Assembly: GCA_030827125.1 (NCBI GenBank)
Contig: JAURFD010000008.1
Span: forward strand, 1-64,000
Reading direction: 5' to 3'
Origin: Candidatus Nanopelagicales bacterium
Lineage (GTDB): Bacteria > Actinomycetota > Actinomycetes > S36-B12
DNA length: 64,000 nucleotides
The translations under genes and the position numbers were made by a program. The notes beneath the pieces were generated by a model. The model did no database searches, had not been told where the DNA came from, and saw only the letters and a list, made by a program, of their open reading frames with translations. Numbering within the stretch: position 1 is the first letter of the stretch; every line of letters begins with the position of its first letter. Below are positions 35,386-43,828 of the stretch, one piece after another.

Positions 35386-36645
35386 TCACGCGAGGAGTTT
35401 GGCCGGCCGTTCCAGCAGTGCGACAAAGGCCGCCATCCACTCTGCCGCGGTAGCACCATCAATCGGCCGATGGTCTACCGAGAGTGAGAAGCGCATCACC
35501 GTGCCTACGGTGACAGCTCCATCCTCGACCACTGGCGTCTCGCGGGCGGCCCCCACGGCGAGGATGGACGACTGGGGCGGATTGATGATGGCGTCGAAGT
35601 CCTCGGTGCCGAACATCCCCAGGTTCGTCAGGCTGGTGACGCCACCTTCGAGTTCATGCTGCCGCAGGCTCCCGCCTCGCGCGCGTGCCGCAAGGTCCTG
35701 TGTCACGCGCGCGATATCGCGGACCGTCAGCGTGTCGAGTCCACGGACTACCGGTGTCACTAGGCCGGTGTCGGTCGCGACCGCAAGGCCCACGTCCACA
35801 GCGCTGTGCCGCTCGATGGCCTCATCGGTCCAGATGACGTTCGCATTCGGCACCCGCACCATGGCGGCCGCCATGGCTTTGAGCAGGAGGTCCGTGACGG
35901 AGACGCGCAACTCCTCGCCGTCATTGATCTCGCGACGCAACTCCAGCAGTCGGTCAACGCGCGCCGATCCGCGCAGGTAGAAGTGCGGAGCCTGCGTCTT
36001 GCTCTGCGTCAGCCGTGTGGCGATGGCCCGTCGCAGACGCGTGTGGGGAATGAGTTCGACGACGTCTTCAGCAACGCGGACCGTCGATGGCGTATTCGTT
36101 GACGGGGCTGCTTGCAACGGTGATGGGACAGCAGCCGGTTGGGCCAGGACGGCTTCGATATCGATGCGACGAATGCGGCCCTGGGGCCCGGTGCCGACGA
36201 CCGTGGCAAGGTTGATGCCGGCATCCCGCGCCATTCGCCGCGCGAGTGGACTGGCGAAAATACGATCGACGGGGGCACCGGTCTCATCGGCAGGGGCCTC
36301 ATCGGCAGTGGTCTCAACCGCAGCGGCCGGTGAGGCCATCGACGGGGTGGGTGCGTCTCCACCGAGGAGGGCGATCACTGTCGCCTCGAGGTCAGCGATC
36401 TGCTCATCAGGACTGGCGACCACGGCAATGGGGTCACCGATGGCGACCTCGGTGCCCTCGGTGACCAGCGGCCGCATGATGACCCCCGGGCTCTCGGCCT
36501 CGAAGTCCACGACAGCCTTGTCGGTCTCGATGATCGCGATGACCTCACCGGCGGCGTACGGCGTGCCGGTCTGGATGGGCCATGCCGAGAGCAACGCGCT
36601 CTCCGCGCCCGCCGCCACCTCGGGCATTCGCAGGAGTTCAGCCAC
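35386..36645 (-). CDS. 2-oxoacid dehydrogenase complex E2 (dihydrolipoyl acyltransferase)
   Basis: The 419-residue product has an N-terminal lipoyl domain with lipoylated Lys43 in AIIETDKAVVDFEAE, an Ala/Pro linker, a peripheral subunit-binding domain (ASPLARRMARDAGINLATV) and a catalytic acyltransferase domain ending in the His-Asp motif DHRPIDGATAAEWM. It transfers the acyl group from E1 to CoA. GTG 36645 is used: it overlaps the E1 stop and has GGAGG about 6 nt upstream, inside the E1 gene. No E3 gene is in the window; the housekeeping lipoamide dehydrogenase presumably serves. Confidence 0.92.
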   Translation of the reverse strand: MAELLRMPEVAAGAESALLSAWPIQTGTPYAAGEVIAIIETDKAVVDFEAESPGVIMRPLVTEGTEVAIGDPIAVVASPDEQIADLEATVIALLGGDAPTPSMASPAAAVETTADEAPADETGAPVDRIFASPLARRMARDAGINLATVVGTGPQGRIRRIDIEAVLAQPAAVPSPLQAAPSTNTPSTVRVAEDVVELIPHTRLRRAIATRLTQSKTQAPHFYLRGSARVDRLLELRREINDGEELRVSVTDLLLKAMAAAMVRVPNANVIWTDEAIERHSAVDVGLAVATDTGLVTPVVRGLDTLTVRDIARVTQDLAARARGGSLRQHELEGGVTSLTNLGMFGTEDFDAIINPPQSSILAVGAARETPVVEDGAVTVGTVMRFSLSVDHRPIDGATAAEWMAAFVALLERPAKLLA

Positions 36646-38827
36646 GGGGCACCTCCATGACCTCGCGGAGTTTGGCCGCGACCTCTTCCGAGCGAGCGAT
36701 TGCCGCGCGCTCGAGCACCTTGCTGATACTGGGGGAGGCCTCCCCGCCGGTGACCCGCTGCACCGGCTGATCCAGCCAATCGAAGTACCGCCGCTGGATT
36801 TCATCGGCGAGCCAGCCCCCGTAGGACGTGCCGAGTGCGCCCTGTTCGGCGATGAGCACGTTGTTGGTCTTGCGGATGCTCGCCCCGATGGTCTCCCAGT
36901 CGAGGCTGGCTCGATCGAGCCAGCGCAGATCGATCACTTCGGCGTCGACCGAGTCAACTTCACGCACCGCGTCGAGCACGTGATGCGTCATCCCCAGGTA
37001 GCTGAGGATCGTCACATCCTTGCCCTCGCGTCGGATAGCCGCGCTCCCCACGGGGATCTGGAAGTCGAAATCCTCCGCGGGGAGGGGACCGGTCATGGTG
37101 TAGAGATCGACATGTTCGAGGACCAAGACGGGGTCATCGCACGCCAGTGCGGTGTTCATGAGGCCTACATAGTCGAACGGGGTCGATGGGGCCACGATGC
37201 GCCATCCGGGATTGGTCACGAAGACACCGGCCGGATCCATAGAGTGCTGTGAGCCGTATCCCGTGCCCTGGGCGACTTTGCTGCGCAGAACGACGGGCAC
37301 GGCGCCGTCGCCACCGAACATGTGACGAGCCTTGCCGATCTGATTGAACAACTGGTCCGCGGCCACCCACATGAAGTCCGCATACATGAACTCGATCACC
37401 GGTCGGTAGCGCCCGTCGAGGGCCATGCCACCAGCGAGGCCGGTGAAGGCGTTCTCGCTGATGGGCGTCCCCAGGATGCGGTCGGGGAAGCGATCCTTGA
37501 GCCCGCGCGTGGCACCGTTCGTGCCACCGTTCAGTCGATGGATGTCCTCGCCGAGGATGACCACGCGATCATCGGTCTCCATGCGGCGCCCCAGAACACC
37601 GGCGACGGCATCGATGAACTTGCCCTCGACGATCCCTCCGGGCACGTCGTCCGGGGTTGCGGTGCGCGCACCGGCAAGTTCGGAGAGGTCACCACGCACG
37701 CCCACGTCGACGAATGCCGGGTCGGGCCACTCCGACGGCTTGATCCGACGTTCATCCGGCTTGCCCCCGGGCAGAGGCTCGGTCAACTCAGCGCTGACCT
37801 CGGCCATGATCGCCGTCGCAGAATCGAGGAATGCCTGGACCTGGTCGTCGGTGAGGATCTCGCGACGCACAATGTGGGAACGCAATTGAGTCAGTGGGTC
37901 GCGCGCGCGCCACTCCGCTTCCTCCTCCTTCGACCGGTAACGGAAGGCGCTTCCGGGGAAGGGGCCGTTTTGGTGGAAGAACCGGTAGACGTCGGCCTCA
38001 ATGACGGCAGGCCCGCGACCGGAGCGCATGTGCTCGCCGGCCTCGGTCATCGCGAGGTAGACCGCCAGCGGGTCCATGCCATCGACCTTCCAACTCGCGA
38101 TGCCAAATCCCGGACCGCGCGCGGACAGTCGGGGTTCCTTCGTCGCCTCGGAGACGTGGGTGGAAACGGCATACAGGTTGTTCTCGATGAAGAAGCAAAG
38201 GGGAAGGTCCCAGGCGGCGGCGAGATTGAAGGTCTCCAGTGTCGATCCGATGTTCGAGGCGCCGTCGCCGAAGTAGGTCACCGCGACATTGTTCGTCCGT
38301 GCGTGTCGATGCGCCCATGCGGAGCCGGCGGCAAGTGGGACACCGCCACCGACGATGGCGTTGGTGCCGATGGCACCCGCCTCCTCCCACTGCAGATGCA
38401 TGGAGCCGCCGCGTCCGTGGCTGAAGCCTCGATCGAGCCCGCAGATCTCGGCGAGAGTGCTGAGGAGGAGTGCGCGGACCTCGTCGCCAAGTGGCTGCAC
38501 CGGATCGATGCCCTTGGGAGCGATGTGAGCAAGGCCTTTTGCCAGGAACTGGTGGTGACCGCGGTGCGTGCCGTTGACGGTGTCGCCGGGAATCAGCGCG
38601 AGCACTGAGCCGGCAGCGCCGCCCTCCTGGCCGATGCTGGAGTGTGCGGGGCCATGCACCAGGCCTGCCGCAGCAAGGGCGAGCACCTCCTCCTCGAAGG
38701 CGCGGATGAGGGCCACCTGCGCGAGGAGTGCGGTGAGCAGGGCGGGGTCTGCGTCGTCCCAGTCGGCCGCGGTGGTGCTGACCTGGATCCATGGCGCATC
38801 GGGGTACAGGGGAGTGTGCTCAGCCAT
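36638..38827 (-). CDS. 2-oxoacid dehydrogenase E1, fused alpha and beta subunits
   Basis: The 729-residue product joins an E1-alpha (~1-330; TPP motif YFGDGASNIGSTLETFNLAA ending in ENN) to an E1-beta (~390-729; VVILGEDI, GTPISENAFTGLAGGMALDG and VAQGTGYGSQHS). In the family E1 decarboxylates a 2-oxoacid (pyruvate, acetoin-derived or branched-chain) and reductively acylates E2 lipoyl. The substrate here could be the 2-oxoacid produced at the end of the island's pathway. Its promoter region carries the ATTGGATCCAAT palindrome 17 bp upstream of the ATG. Confidence 0.92.
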   Translation of the reverse strand: MAEHTPLYPDAPWIQVSTTAADWDDADPALLTALLAQVALIRAFEEEVLALAAAGLVHGPAHSSIGQEGGAAGSVLALIPGDTVNGTHRGHHQFLAKGLAHIAPKGIDPVQPLGDEVRALLLSTLAEICGLDRGFSHGRGGSMHLQWEEAGAIGTNAIVGGGVPLAAGSAWAHRHARTNNVAVTYFGDGASNIGSTLETFNLAAAWDLPLCFFIENNLYAVSTHVSEATKEPRLSARGPGFGIASWKVDGMDPLAVYLAMTEAGEHMRSGRGPAVIEADVYRFFHQNGPFPGSAFRYRSKEEEAEWRARDPLTQLRSHIVRREILTDDQVQAFLDSATAIMAEVSAELTEPLPGGKPDERRIKPSEWPDPAFVDVGVRGDLSELAGARTATPDDVPGGIVEGKFIDAVAGVLGRRMETDDRVVILGEDIHRLNGGTNGATRGLKDRFPDRILGTPISENAFTGLAGGMALDGRYRPVIEFMYADFMWVAADQLFNQIGKARHMFGGDGAVPVVLRSKVAQGTGYGSQHSMDPAGVFVTNPGWRIVAPSTPFDYVGLMNTALACDDPVLVLEHVDLYTMTGPLPAEDFDFQIPVGSAAIRREGKDVTILSYLGMTHHVLDAVREVDSVDAEVIDLRWLDRASLDWETIGASIRKTNNVLIAEQGALGTSYGGWLADEIQRRYFDWLDQPVQRVTGGEASPSISKVLERAAIARSEEVAAKLREVMEVPRG

Positions 38828-38844
38828 GGGGGAAGACTAGCCAG

Positions 38845-38856
38845 ATTGGATCCAAT
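38845..38856. promoter_or_regulatory. Perfect palindrome ATTGGATCCAAT, candidate GntR operator A
   Basis: This 12-bp palindrome lies between the divergent E1 and VOC genes, next to the E1 start. GntR/FadR-type regulators bind short AT-flanked palindromes of this size, and such a regulator is encoded two genes away. A second copy lies exactly 63 bp to the right. Confidence 0.7.
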
Positions 38857-38907
38857 ATGACAAGACTTTTCCGTCAAAATCGAGGAAATGGCCAATATTG
38901 ACGCTAA

Positions 38908-38919
38908 ATTGGATCCATC
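38908..38919. promoter_or_regulatory. Partial palindrome ATTGGATCCATC, candidate GntR operator B
   Basis: It shares TTGGATCCA with operator A (8-bp perfect core TGGATCCA) and sits about 20 bp upstream of the VOC gene's start ATG 38939. Centre-to-centre distance from A is 63 bp, about six helical turns. Confidence 0.6.
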
Positions 38920-38938
38920 TAACGAACAGGGAGCGATC

Positions 38939-39445
38939 ATGTCAGCACTGCCGGGGGTACGCCGCCTAGACCACATCGGCTTTACGGTGCCCGACCTTGC
39001 CCAGGCGCACGACTTCCTCGTCGATGTGCTCGGGTGTGAGTACATGTACAAGCTCGGACCCTTCGAACATCCCGAGACCGACTGGATGACCGAGCACCTC
39101 AACGTGCACCCCCGGGCTGTGATGCGTGAACTGCACTTCTTCCGTCTCGGTGGCCAGGCGGTGTTTGAGGTATTCCAATACGAGTCGCCCGATCAGGTGA
39201 CGACTATCCCGCGCAATAGCGACATTGGTGGTCACCACGTGGCGTTGTACGTCGATGACCTCGATATCGCCGTCGACTACCTGCGCGATCGTGGCGTCAC
39301 GATTCTGGGTGACCCCACCGCGAGCCGAAGCGCGAGTGAGGGTCAGCGCTGGGTCTACTTCCTGGCCCCGTGGGGTATGCAGTTCGAGCTTGTGTCGTAC
39401 CCCCAGGGCAAGGCGTTCGATCACCATCCGGAACTGTTCGACTGA
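38939..39445 (+). CDS. VOC (glyoxalase/extradiol dioxygenase) superfamily protein
   Basis: The 168-residue product has the paired beta-alpha-beta-beta-beta modules of the VOC fold: VRRLDHIGFTVPDLAQAHDF and GGHHVALYVDDLDIAVDYL, with possible metal ligands His and Glu (LDHIGF, VFEVFQY, GHHVAL, MQFELV). It may be an isomerase, lyase or dioxygenase acting on a pathway intermediate. ATG 38939 is preferred to ATG 38888 because GGGAG is ~6 nt upstream and operator B would otherwise be inside the gene. GntR follows 13 nt later. Confidence 0.85.
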   Translation: MSALPGVRRLDHIGFTVPDLAQAHDFLVDVLGCEYMYKLGPFEHPETDWMTEHLNVHPRAVMRELHFFRLGGQAVFEVFQYESPDQVTTIPRNSDIGGHHVALYVDDLDIAVDYLRDRGVTILGDPTASRSASEGQRWVYFLAPWGMQFELVSYPQGKAFDHHPELFD

Positions 39446-39458
39446 GAGCATCGGTGTC

Positions 39459-40115
39459 GTGACGGAACCAACAGCGGGGGCCGCAAGCGCGCGCATCGCC
39501 GATGCGCTCCGTGTGGACATCCTGGAGGGTGTGCTTGCCCCGGGGGAGCGGATTCGGCAAGAGGAAGTCGCCGAACGGCTGGGCGGGAGCAGGTTGCCGG
39601 TCCGTGAAGCCCTCCGGGTTCTTGCGGCCGAAGGTCTCGTCGAACTCGAACCGCACAAGGGTGCTCGCGTGCCGCACCTGGATCGAGACGAGGTCGAGGT
39701 TCTCTACCGCATGCGTGAACGACTCGAGCCCCTCGCCCTGCAGTTGAGTCGGCCCAACCTCAGTGACCTCGATCTTGCGGAGATCAATCGGATCCAGCAG
39801 CGCATTGAAGAGGGCGTCAGTGTGCCGGAGTTCCTTCACCTCGACCGGGAGTTCCACATGGCGACGTACTCCGGGTGTCGGACCGATCACCTCATGAGCA
39901 CGATCGATCGCATGTGGAATGCGACGCAGCACTATCGTCGCGCCTTCATGGAACTCGCAGGCGCGGGGAGGCAGTGGATCGTCAATGCCGAGCACCGACT
40001 GTTGCTCGACGCCATCCAGCGTGCCGACGATGATGACGCCGAGCGCTATCTCTCCGGACACATCCGGCGCACGCGCAAGGAACTCATCACGCACCCGGAG
40101 ATTTTTGGCGCGTAG
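39459..40115 (+). CDS. GntR-family (FadR/FCD type) transcriptional regulator
   Basis: The 218-residue product has an N-terminal winged helix (RVDILEGVLAPGERIRQEEVAERLG and RLPVREALRVLAAEGLVEL) and a C-terminal all-helical FCD ligand domain with metal-site-like residues (HLDREFHMATY, NAEHRLLLDAI). GTG 39459 is chosen to leave 13 nt after the VOC gene. It is the natural candidate to bind the ATTGGATCCAAT sites and control E1-E2 and VOC-GntR; typical effectors are organic acids or acyl-CoAs. Confidence 0.93.
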   Translation: MTEPTAGAASARIADALRVDILEGVLAPGERIRQEEVAERLGGSRLPVREALRVLAAEGLVELEPHKGARVPHLDRDEVEVLYRMRERLEPLALQLSRPNLSDLDLAEINRIQQRIEEGVSVPEFLHLDREFHMATYSGCRTDHLMSTIDRMWNATQHYRRAFMELAGAGRQWIVNAEHRLLLDAIQRADDDDAERYLSGHIRRTRKELITHPEIFGA

Positions 40116-40131
40116 CCGCCCCTGACCCCGA

Positions 40132-41586
40132 CTACCAGTCGACCGCGATGTACTTCGCCTCAAGGAACTCCAGCAGGCCCTCGTGTCCGCCCTCGCGACC
40201 AAGCCCGCTCTGCTTGACGCCACCGAAGGGTGCAGCGGGGTCGGAGATGAAGCCGCGGTTCACGCCCACCATTCCGGCATCGATGCGCTCGCTCACCCGT
40301 AGCGCGCGGGCCAGGTCAGAGGTGTAGACGTAGGCGGCCAGACCAAAGGGCGTGGCGTTGGCGAGAGCCACGCCCTCGTCCTCGGTGGAGAAGGCGACCA
40401 CGGGAGCGACGGGACCGAAGATTTCGATGTCCAGGATCGGATCGTCGGCAGACAGCCCGGCCAGGACGGTGGGGGGATAGAACGCCCCGGGACCCTCTGG
40501 TCGCGCGCCGCCGACGAGCACCTCGGCACCCGCGGCAATGCTGGACTGCACCATGGCGTCGATGTCTTCCGCAGCACGCTCGTTGATCATCGGGCCGACC
40601 TGCGTGGTCGGGTCCTGGCCCGGACCCACGCGCAGTTCGCCCATCGCGGCGGCCAAGCGCCGGGAGAACTCGTCGGCCACGGATTCTTCGACGATGAAGC
40701 GATTCGCCGCGATGCAGGACTCACCGCCGTTGCGCATCTTGGCGACCATGGCGCCCTCGACGGCCGCATCGAGATCAGCGTCAGCGAAGACGACGAAGGG
40801 AGCGTTGCCACCGAGTTCCATCGAGCAGCTCACAACGTTGCGGGCGGCAAGTTCGAGGAGGGTGCGCCCGACCTCTGTCGAACCGGTGAAGGAGAGCTTG
40901 CGGGTCCTCGAATCGTCCAGCATTGCCTCGGCGACAGCACCCGAACGACGAGAGGGCAGGACATTGACGACCCCCGCGGGAACACCAGCCCGCTCCATCA
41001 CCACGGCGAGGGCGAGGGCCGTGAGCGGCGTATCCGAGGCGGGCTTCAACACCACCGGACATCCAGCGGCAAGTGCGGGGCCCATCTTGCGGGTGGCCAT
41101 CGCGGCCGGGAAGTTCCACGGCGTGATGAGCACGGAAACGCCGATGGGCTGATAGACCGTGAGGATGCGCTTGTCCCCATTGGGAGCAGTCTGGACGTGG
41201 CCGACCGCGCGGACCGCCTCCTCGGCGAACCAGCGGAAGAATTCGGCGGCGTAGGTCACCTCGCCTTGGGCGTCGCCTCGGGACTTGCCACTCTCGAGGA
41301 CGATGAGATCGGCGATCTCGTCGCGGTTCTCGATCATGATCTCGAAGGCCTTGCGCAGGATCTCCGCGCGCTGCCGCGGCGCGGTGGCAGCCCACGCATC
41401 CCAGGATCGCGCGGCGGCGTCGACGGCACGCTGGGCATCCTCAGCGGATCCGCTCGCGACCGAGGCGATCACCTCACCCGTCGCGGGGTCGGCAACGTCA
41501 AAGCGCGCGCCGTCCGAGGCTTCGACCCAGGCCCCATCGATGTAGAGATTGGTCAGCCGGGGGTCGTCGAGGGGGTAAAGAGACAC
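40132..41586 (-). CDS. gabD: NAD(P)-dependent succinate-semialdehyde dehydrogenase-type aldehyde dehydrogenase
   Basis: The 484-residue product is an ALDH with catalytic Cys291 (NGGESCIAANRF) and general base Glu257 (MELGGNAPFVVFADAD). TPWNFPAAMATRKMGPALAAGC and FTGSTEVGR are typical of the SSADH/GabD class. In nicotine- and GABA-type catabolism this enzyme converts succinate semialdehyde to succinate; another short semialdehyde is possible here. The GTG start has GGAG 5 nt upstream, and the gene follows the M24 gene in the same leftward operon. Confidence 0.9.
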   Translation of the reverse strand: MSLYPLDDPRLTNLYIDGAWVEASDGARFDVADPATGEVIASVASGSAEDAQRAVDAAARSWDAWAATAPRQRAEILRKAFEIMIENRDEIADLIVLESGKSRGDAQGEVTYAAEFFRWFAEEAVRAVGHVQTAPNGDKRILTVYQPIGVSVLITPWNFPAAMATRKMGPALAAGCPVVLKPASDTPLTALALAVVMERAGVPAGVVNVLPSRRSGAVAEAMLDDSRTRKLSFTGSTEVGRTLLELAARNVVSCSMELGGNAPFVVFADADLDAAVEGAMVAKMRNGGESCIAANRFIVEESVADEFSRRLAAAMGELRVGPGQDPTTQVGPMINERAAEDIDAMVQSSIAAGAEVLVGGARPEGPGAFYPPTVLAGLSADDPILDIEIFGPVAPVVAFSTEDEGVALANATPFGLAAYVYTSDLARALRVSERIDAGMVGVNRGFISDPAAPFGGVKQSGLGREGGHEGLLEFLEAKYIAVDW

Positions 41587-41613
41587 CGGTGCTCCTTCGG
41601 TTGGGCAGTCGAA

Positions 41614-42879
41614 TCAGTACGCGTTGGTGACGACGAGCTCTTCAGCGGGGAAGAGCGTGAGAAGTTCGGCGCCGTCTTTCGTGACGACGAGTTCCTCCTC
41701 GATGCGGGCCGCGGAATGCCCGTCATCCGCCGGCCAGTATGTCTCCAGGGCAAACACCATGCCCTCCTGGACCTCGACCGGGCTGGTGAGGGAGTTCAGT
41801 CGGCTGATGACCGGACGTTCGTGCAGGCCGAGACCAAGCCCGTGCCCAAACTGAAGCCCGAAAGCCTCCATCTCCGAACTGAATCCGAACTCCTCAGCCT
41901 TCGGCCACAACTTGGCGATATCGGCCGTGCTGACGCCCGGCTTCACCATGGCGATCGCCGAATCGATGAGTTCCCGTGCCTTCTTGTAGGCATCGCGATG
42001 GGCCTGCGTGGCGCGGCCGACGGCGAAGGTCCGGTAGTAGCAGGTTCGGTAACCGTTGAAGGCGTGGATGATGTCGAAGTAGGCCTGGTCACCGGGGCGG
42101 ATGTAGCGATCGGAGAACACGTGCGGGTGCGGGCTGCAGCGCTCCCCCGCGATGGAGTTGATGGCCTCCACCTGCTCCGACCCCATCTCGAGCAGGCGCT
42201 TGGTGGCGAGGGCCACCACGTCGTTCTCCCGGACTCCGGGCTTCAAGAATTCGTAGATGTCGTGGTAGACCCCATCGACCATGGCCGCGGCTTGGCTGAG
42301 GAGCAAGATCTCGTCACGGTTCTTGATCTGCCGCGCGTCAAGCATCACCTGCTGACCGTCCTGCACAGTGATTCCGGCAGCTTCGAGTTCGCGGAGGATG
42401 GGCATCTCGATGACGTCGACGCCGAGTGGCATGTTGGCGACGCCCTCTTCACGCAGGATGGCGGCGATCTCCTGCGCCGTGCCGTGCGGCAGACCCGATT
42501 GCGGAGCGATGGCGCCCTGGAGTCCGTTGTTCCCGCCGCGCGACTGATCGGGCACCAGCCAGGGGGAGTACAGGCGATGGTTCTTGGCGGCCGAACCAAA
42601 ATCCCAGATCCACGGTTCGCCGGTCCGGGTGAGCAGCGCCCACCGCTCGGTCTTGTTATAACCCCAGGTGCCGATGTGTGTTGCCGTCAGGTAGCGGATG
42701 TTCGACCCCTCGAACACGAGAAGCGCGCCGAGGTCGCTGGCCTCCAGTGCTTGCCGCGCGCGAGCGAGCCGGTAGTCACGCAGCCGGTTGAAGTCGACGC
42801 GCTCCTCCCAGTCCACGCCGATGATGCCGGGGGCGGCGATGCTGGTCTGGGCGAACTCGGATGCGGGGCGGGCGGACAT
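41614..42879 (-). CDS. M24-fold metallohydrolase (DddP/aminopeptidase P-like) with an Asp-to-Cys metal-site change
   Basis: The 421-residue product has the creatinase N-domain (LGALLVFEGSNIRYLTAT) and M24 C-domain. Metal-ligand positions are Asp269 (YFDIIHAF), Cys280 (GYRTCYYRTF) where the second bridging Asp is expected 11 residues later, His346 (FGHGLGLGLHERP), Glu379 (FALETYWP) and Glu394 (RIEEELVVT). Family members include Xaa-Pro peptidases, ectoine hydrolase and the DMSP lyase DddP, so C-N or C-S cleavage of a small molecule is possible. ATG 42879 (GAGGT 4 nt upstream) is preferred to TTG 42921. Confidence 0.82.
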   Translation of the reverse strand: MSARPASEFAQTSIAAPGIIGVDWEERVDFNRLRDYRLARARQALEASDLGALLVFEGSNIRYLTATHIGTWGYNKTERWALLTRTGEPWIWDFGSAAKNHRLYSPWLVPDQSRGGNNGLQGAIAPQSGLPHGTAQEIAAILREEGVANMPLGVDVIEMPILRELEAAGITVQDGQQVMLDARQIKNRDEILLLSQAAAMVDGVYHDIYEFLKPGVRENDVVALATKRLLEMGSEQVEAINSIAGERCSPHPHVFSDRYIRPGDQAYFDIIHAFNGYRTCYYRTFAVGRATQAHRDAYKKARELIDSAIAMVKPGVSTADIAKLWPKAEEFGFSSEMEAFGLQFGHGLGLGLHERPVISRLNSLTSPVEVQEGMVFALETYWPADDGHSAARIEEELVVTKDGAELLTLFPAEELVVTNAY

Positions 42880-42916
42880 GGTGACCTCGCTCTCTGGGGT
42901 GTCGGGTCCCGGGGGA

Positions 42917-42954
42917 CGCAATCGAGTGTAGGGGTAATCGACGCAATCGATTGC
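42917..42954. promoter_or_regulatory. Perfect LacI-type operator plus a degenerate second copy (site 4)
   Basis: GCAATCGATTGC (42943-42954) is a perfect palindrome between the divergent M24 and bicupin genes. A weaker copy GCAATCGAGTGT (42918-42929) lies 25 bp to the left. On the minus strand the weaker copy forms TACACT-CGATTGC, the same -10/operator overlap as at site 2, and is a good candidate for the M24 promoter. Confidence 0.72.
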
Positions 42955-43019
42955 ACTGATCCCGGCAATTGGCCTAGCCTCCCGCTATCGGATCACCCGA
43001 CCGCCGTCTGGAGACTGCC

Positions 43020-43820
43020 GTGCCCTTCGTCGTTCGACCCGCCGACCGCCTCCCCGGCACCGCCTCCGACGGCATGCCCGTCGAGTGGGTGATTGCCCCT
43101 GATCGGCTGCCTGATCGCCGCTTGTCAGTCGCCGTCCTTCGCCTTGATCCGGGCGCGACGTACGACCTGCAAAGTCCGGAGGCGGGGCTGTGCTGGTTCC
43201 AACTGTTGTCGGGAAGCCTTGAGGTTGACGGTCAACAGACGACCGTCGATCACATCGTCATGGTGGCCCACGGGCGAGACTGCGCCATCGTGGCACTGGA
43301 GCCTTCGGTGCTGCTGCTCACCCAGGTGCCCCGGGCGCAGGACGGTTCGGGGGCGGCGGATCTGCGGCGGATTGACTGGTCCACGGAGCCGGTGCTGCTC
43401 AGCGAGCATGACTCGCGCCGCCGCATCTACCTCGCCAGCACGGGACTCTGGGGGACGGAAGCCGTCAAAGGCGAGATGATCATCTATCCGCCGGGCGCGA
43501 TCGGGGCTGCCCATCACCACGAGGGTGCGGAGCACTTCCAGTTCATCGTGTCCGGCGGGGGCACCGCCGTTCTCGGTGATGATCGGGTGGAACTGGGCGA
43601 GGGAGACCTGCTGTACAACCTCGAGAACGAGGTCCACTCCTTTGAGAATTTGCGCGATGAGGACATGGTGTTCGTCGAATTCTTCGTGCCGGGGCGCAAT
43701 CGAACGGTGTGGGTTCCCGGTGCGAGCGCCTGTGCGTGGAATCCCTTGGACACCGACGTCTTAGGCCGCCCCGCAGCGCGACGACTTCAGGCACACGTGC
43801 ACGGTGAGGGAGAGGTCTAG
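43020..43820 (+). CDS. Bicupin protein, ureidoglycine-aminohydrolase-like
   Basis: The 266-residue product is two cupin modules in tandem. The N-terminal one (~30-110) lacks an obvious metal-binding His set; the C-terminal one (~155-240) has HHHEGAEHFQFIVSGGG and the second motif YNLENEVHSFENL with the conserved His. The bicupin layout and length resemble (S)-ureidoglycine aminohydrolase of purine degradation, but gentisate-type or regulatory cupins cannot be excluded. The GTG start has GGAG about 7 nt upstream. It is the first gene of a five-gene rightward operon under operator site 4. Confidence 0.75.
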   Translation: MPFVVRPADRLPGTASDGMPVEWVIAPDRLPDRRLSVAVLRLDPGATYDLQSPEAGLCWFQLLSGSLEVDGQQTTVDHIVMVAHGRDCAIVALEPSVLLLTQVPRAQDGSGAADLRRIDWSTEPVLLSEHDSRRRIYLASTGLWGTEAVKGEMIIYPPGAIGAAHHHEGAEHFQFIVSGGGTAVLGDDRVELGEGDLLYNLENEVHSFENLRDEDMVFVEFFVPGRNRTVWVPGASACAWNPLDTDVLGRPAARRLQAHVHGEGEV

Positions 43821-43828
43821 GAGGGACC

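Noticed and set aside
37322-38608. A 428-codon plus-strand frame antisense to E1
   Set aside because: The E1 reading frame carries intact TPP and beta-subunit motifs; the antisense frame carries none.
41197-43092. A 631-codon plus-strand frame across gabD and the M24 gene
   Set aside because: It is antisense to two well-supported enzymes and would run through the operator region; long antisense frames are expected at this GC content.
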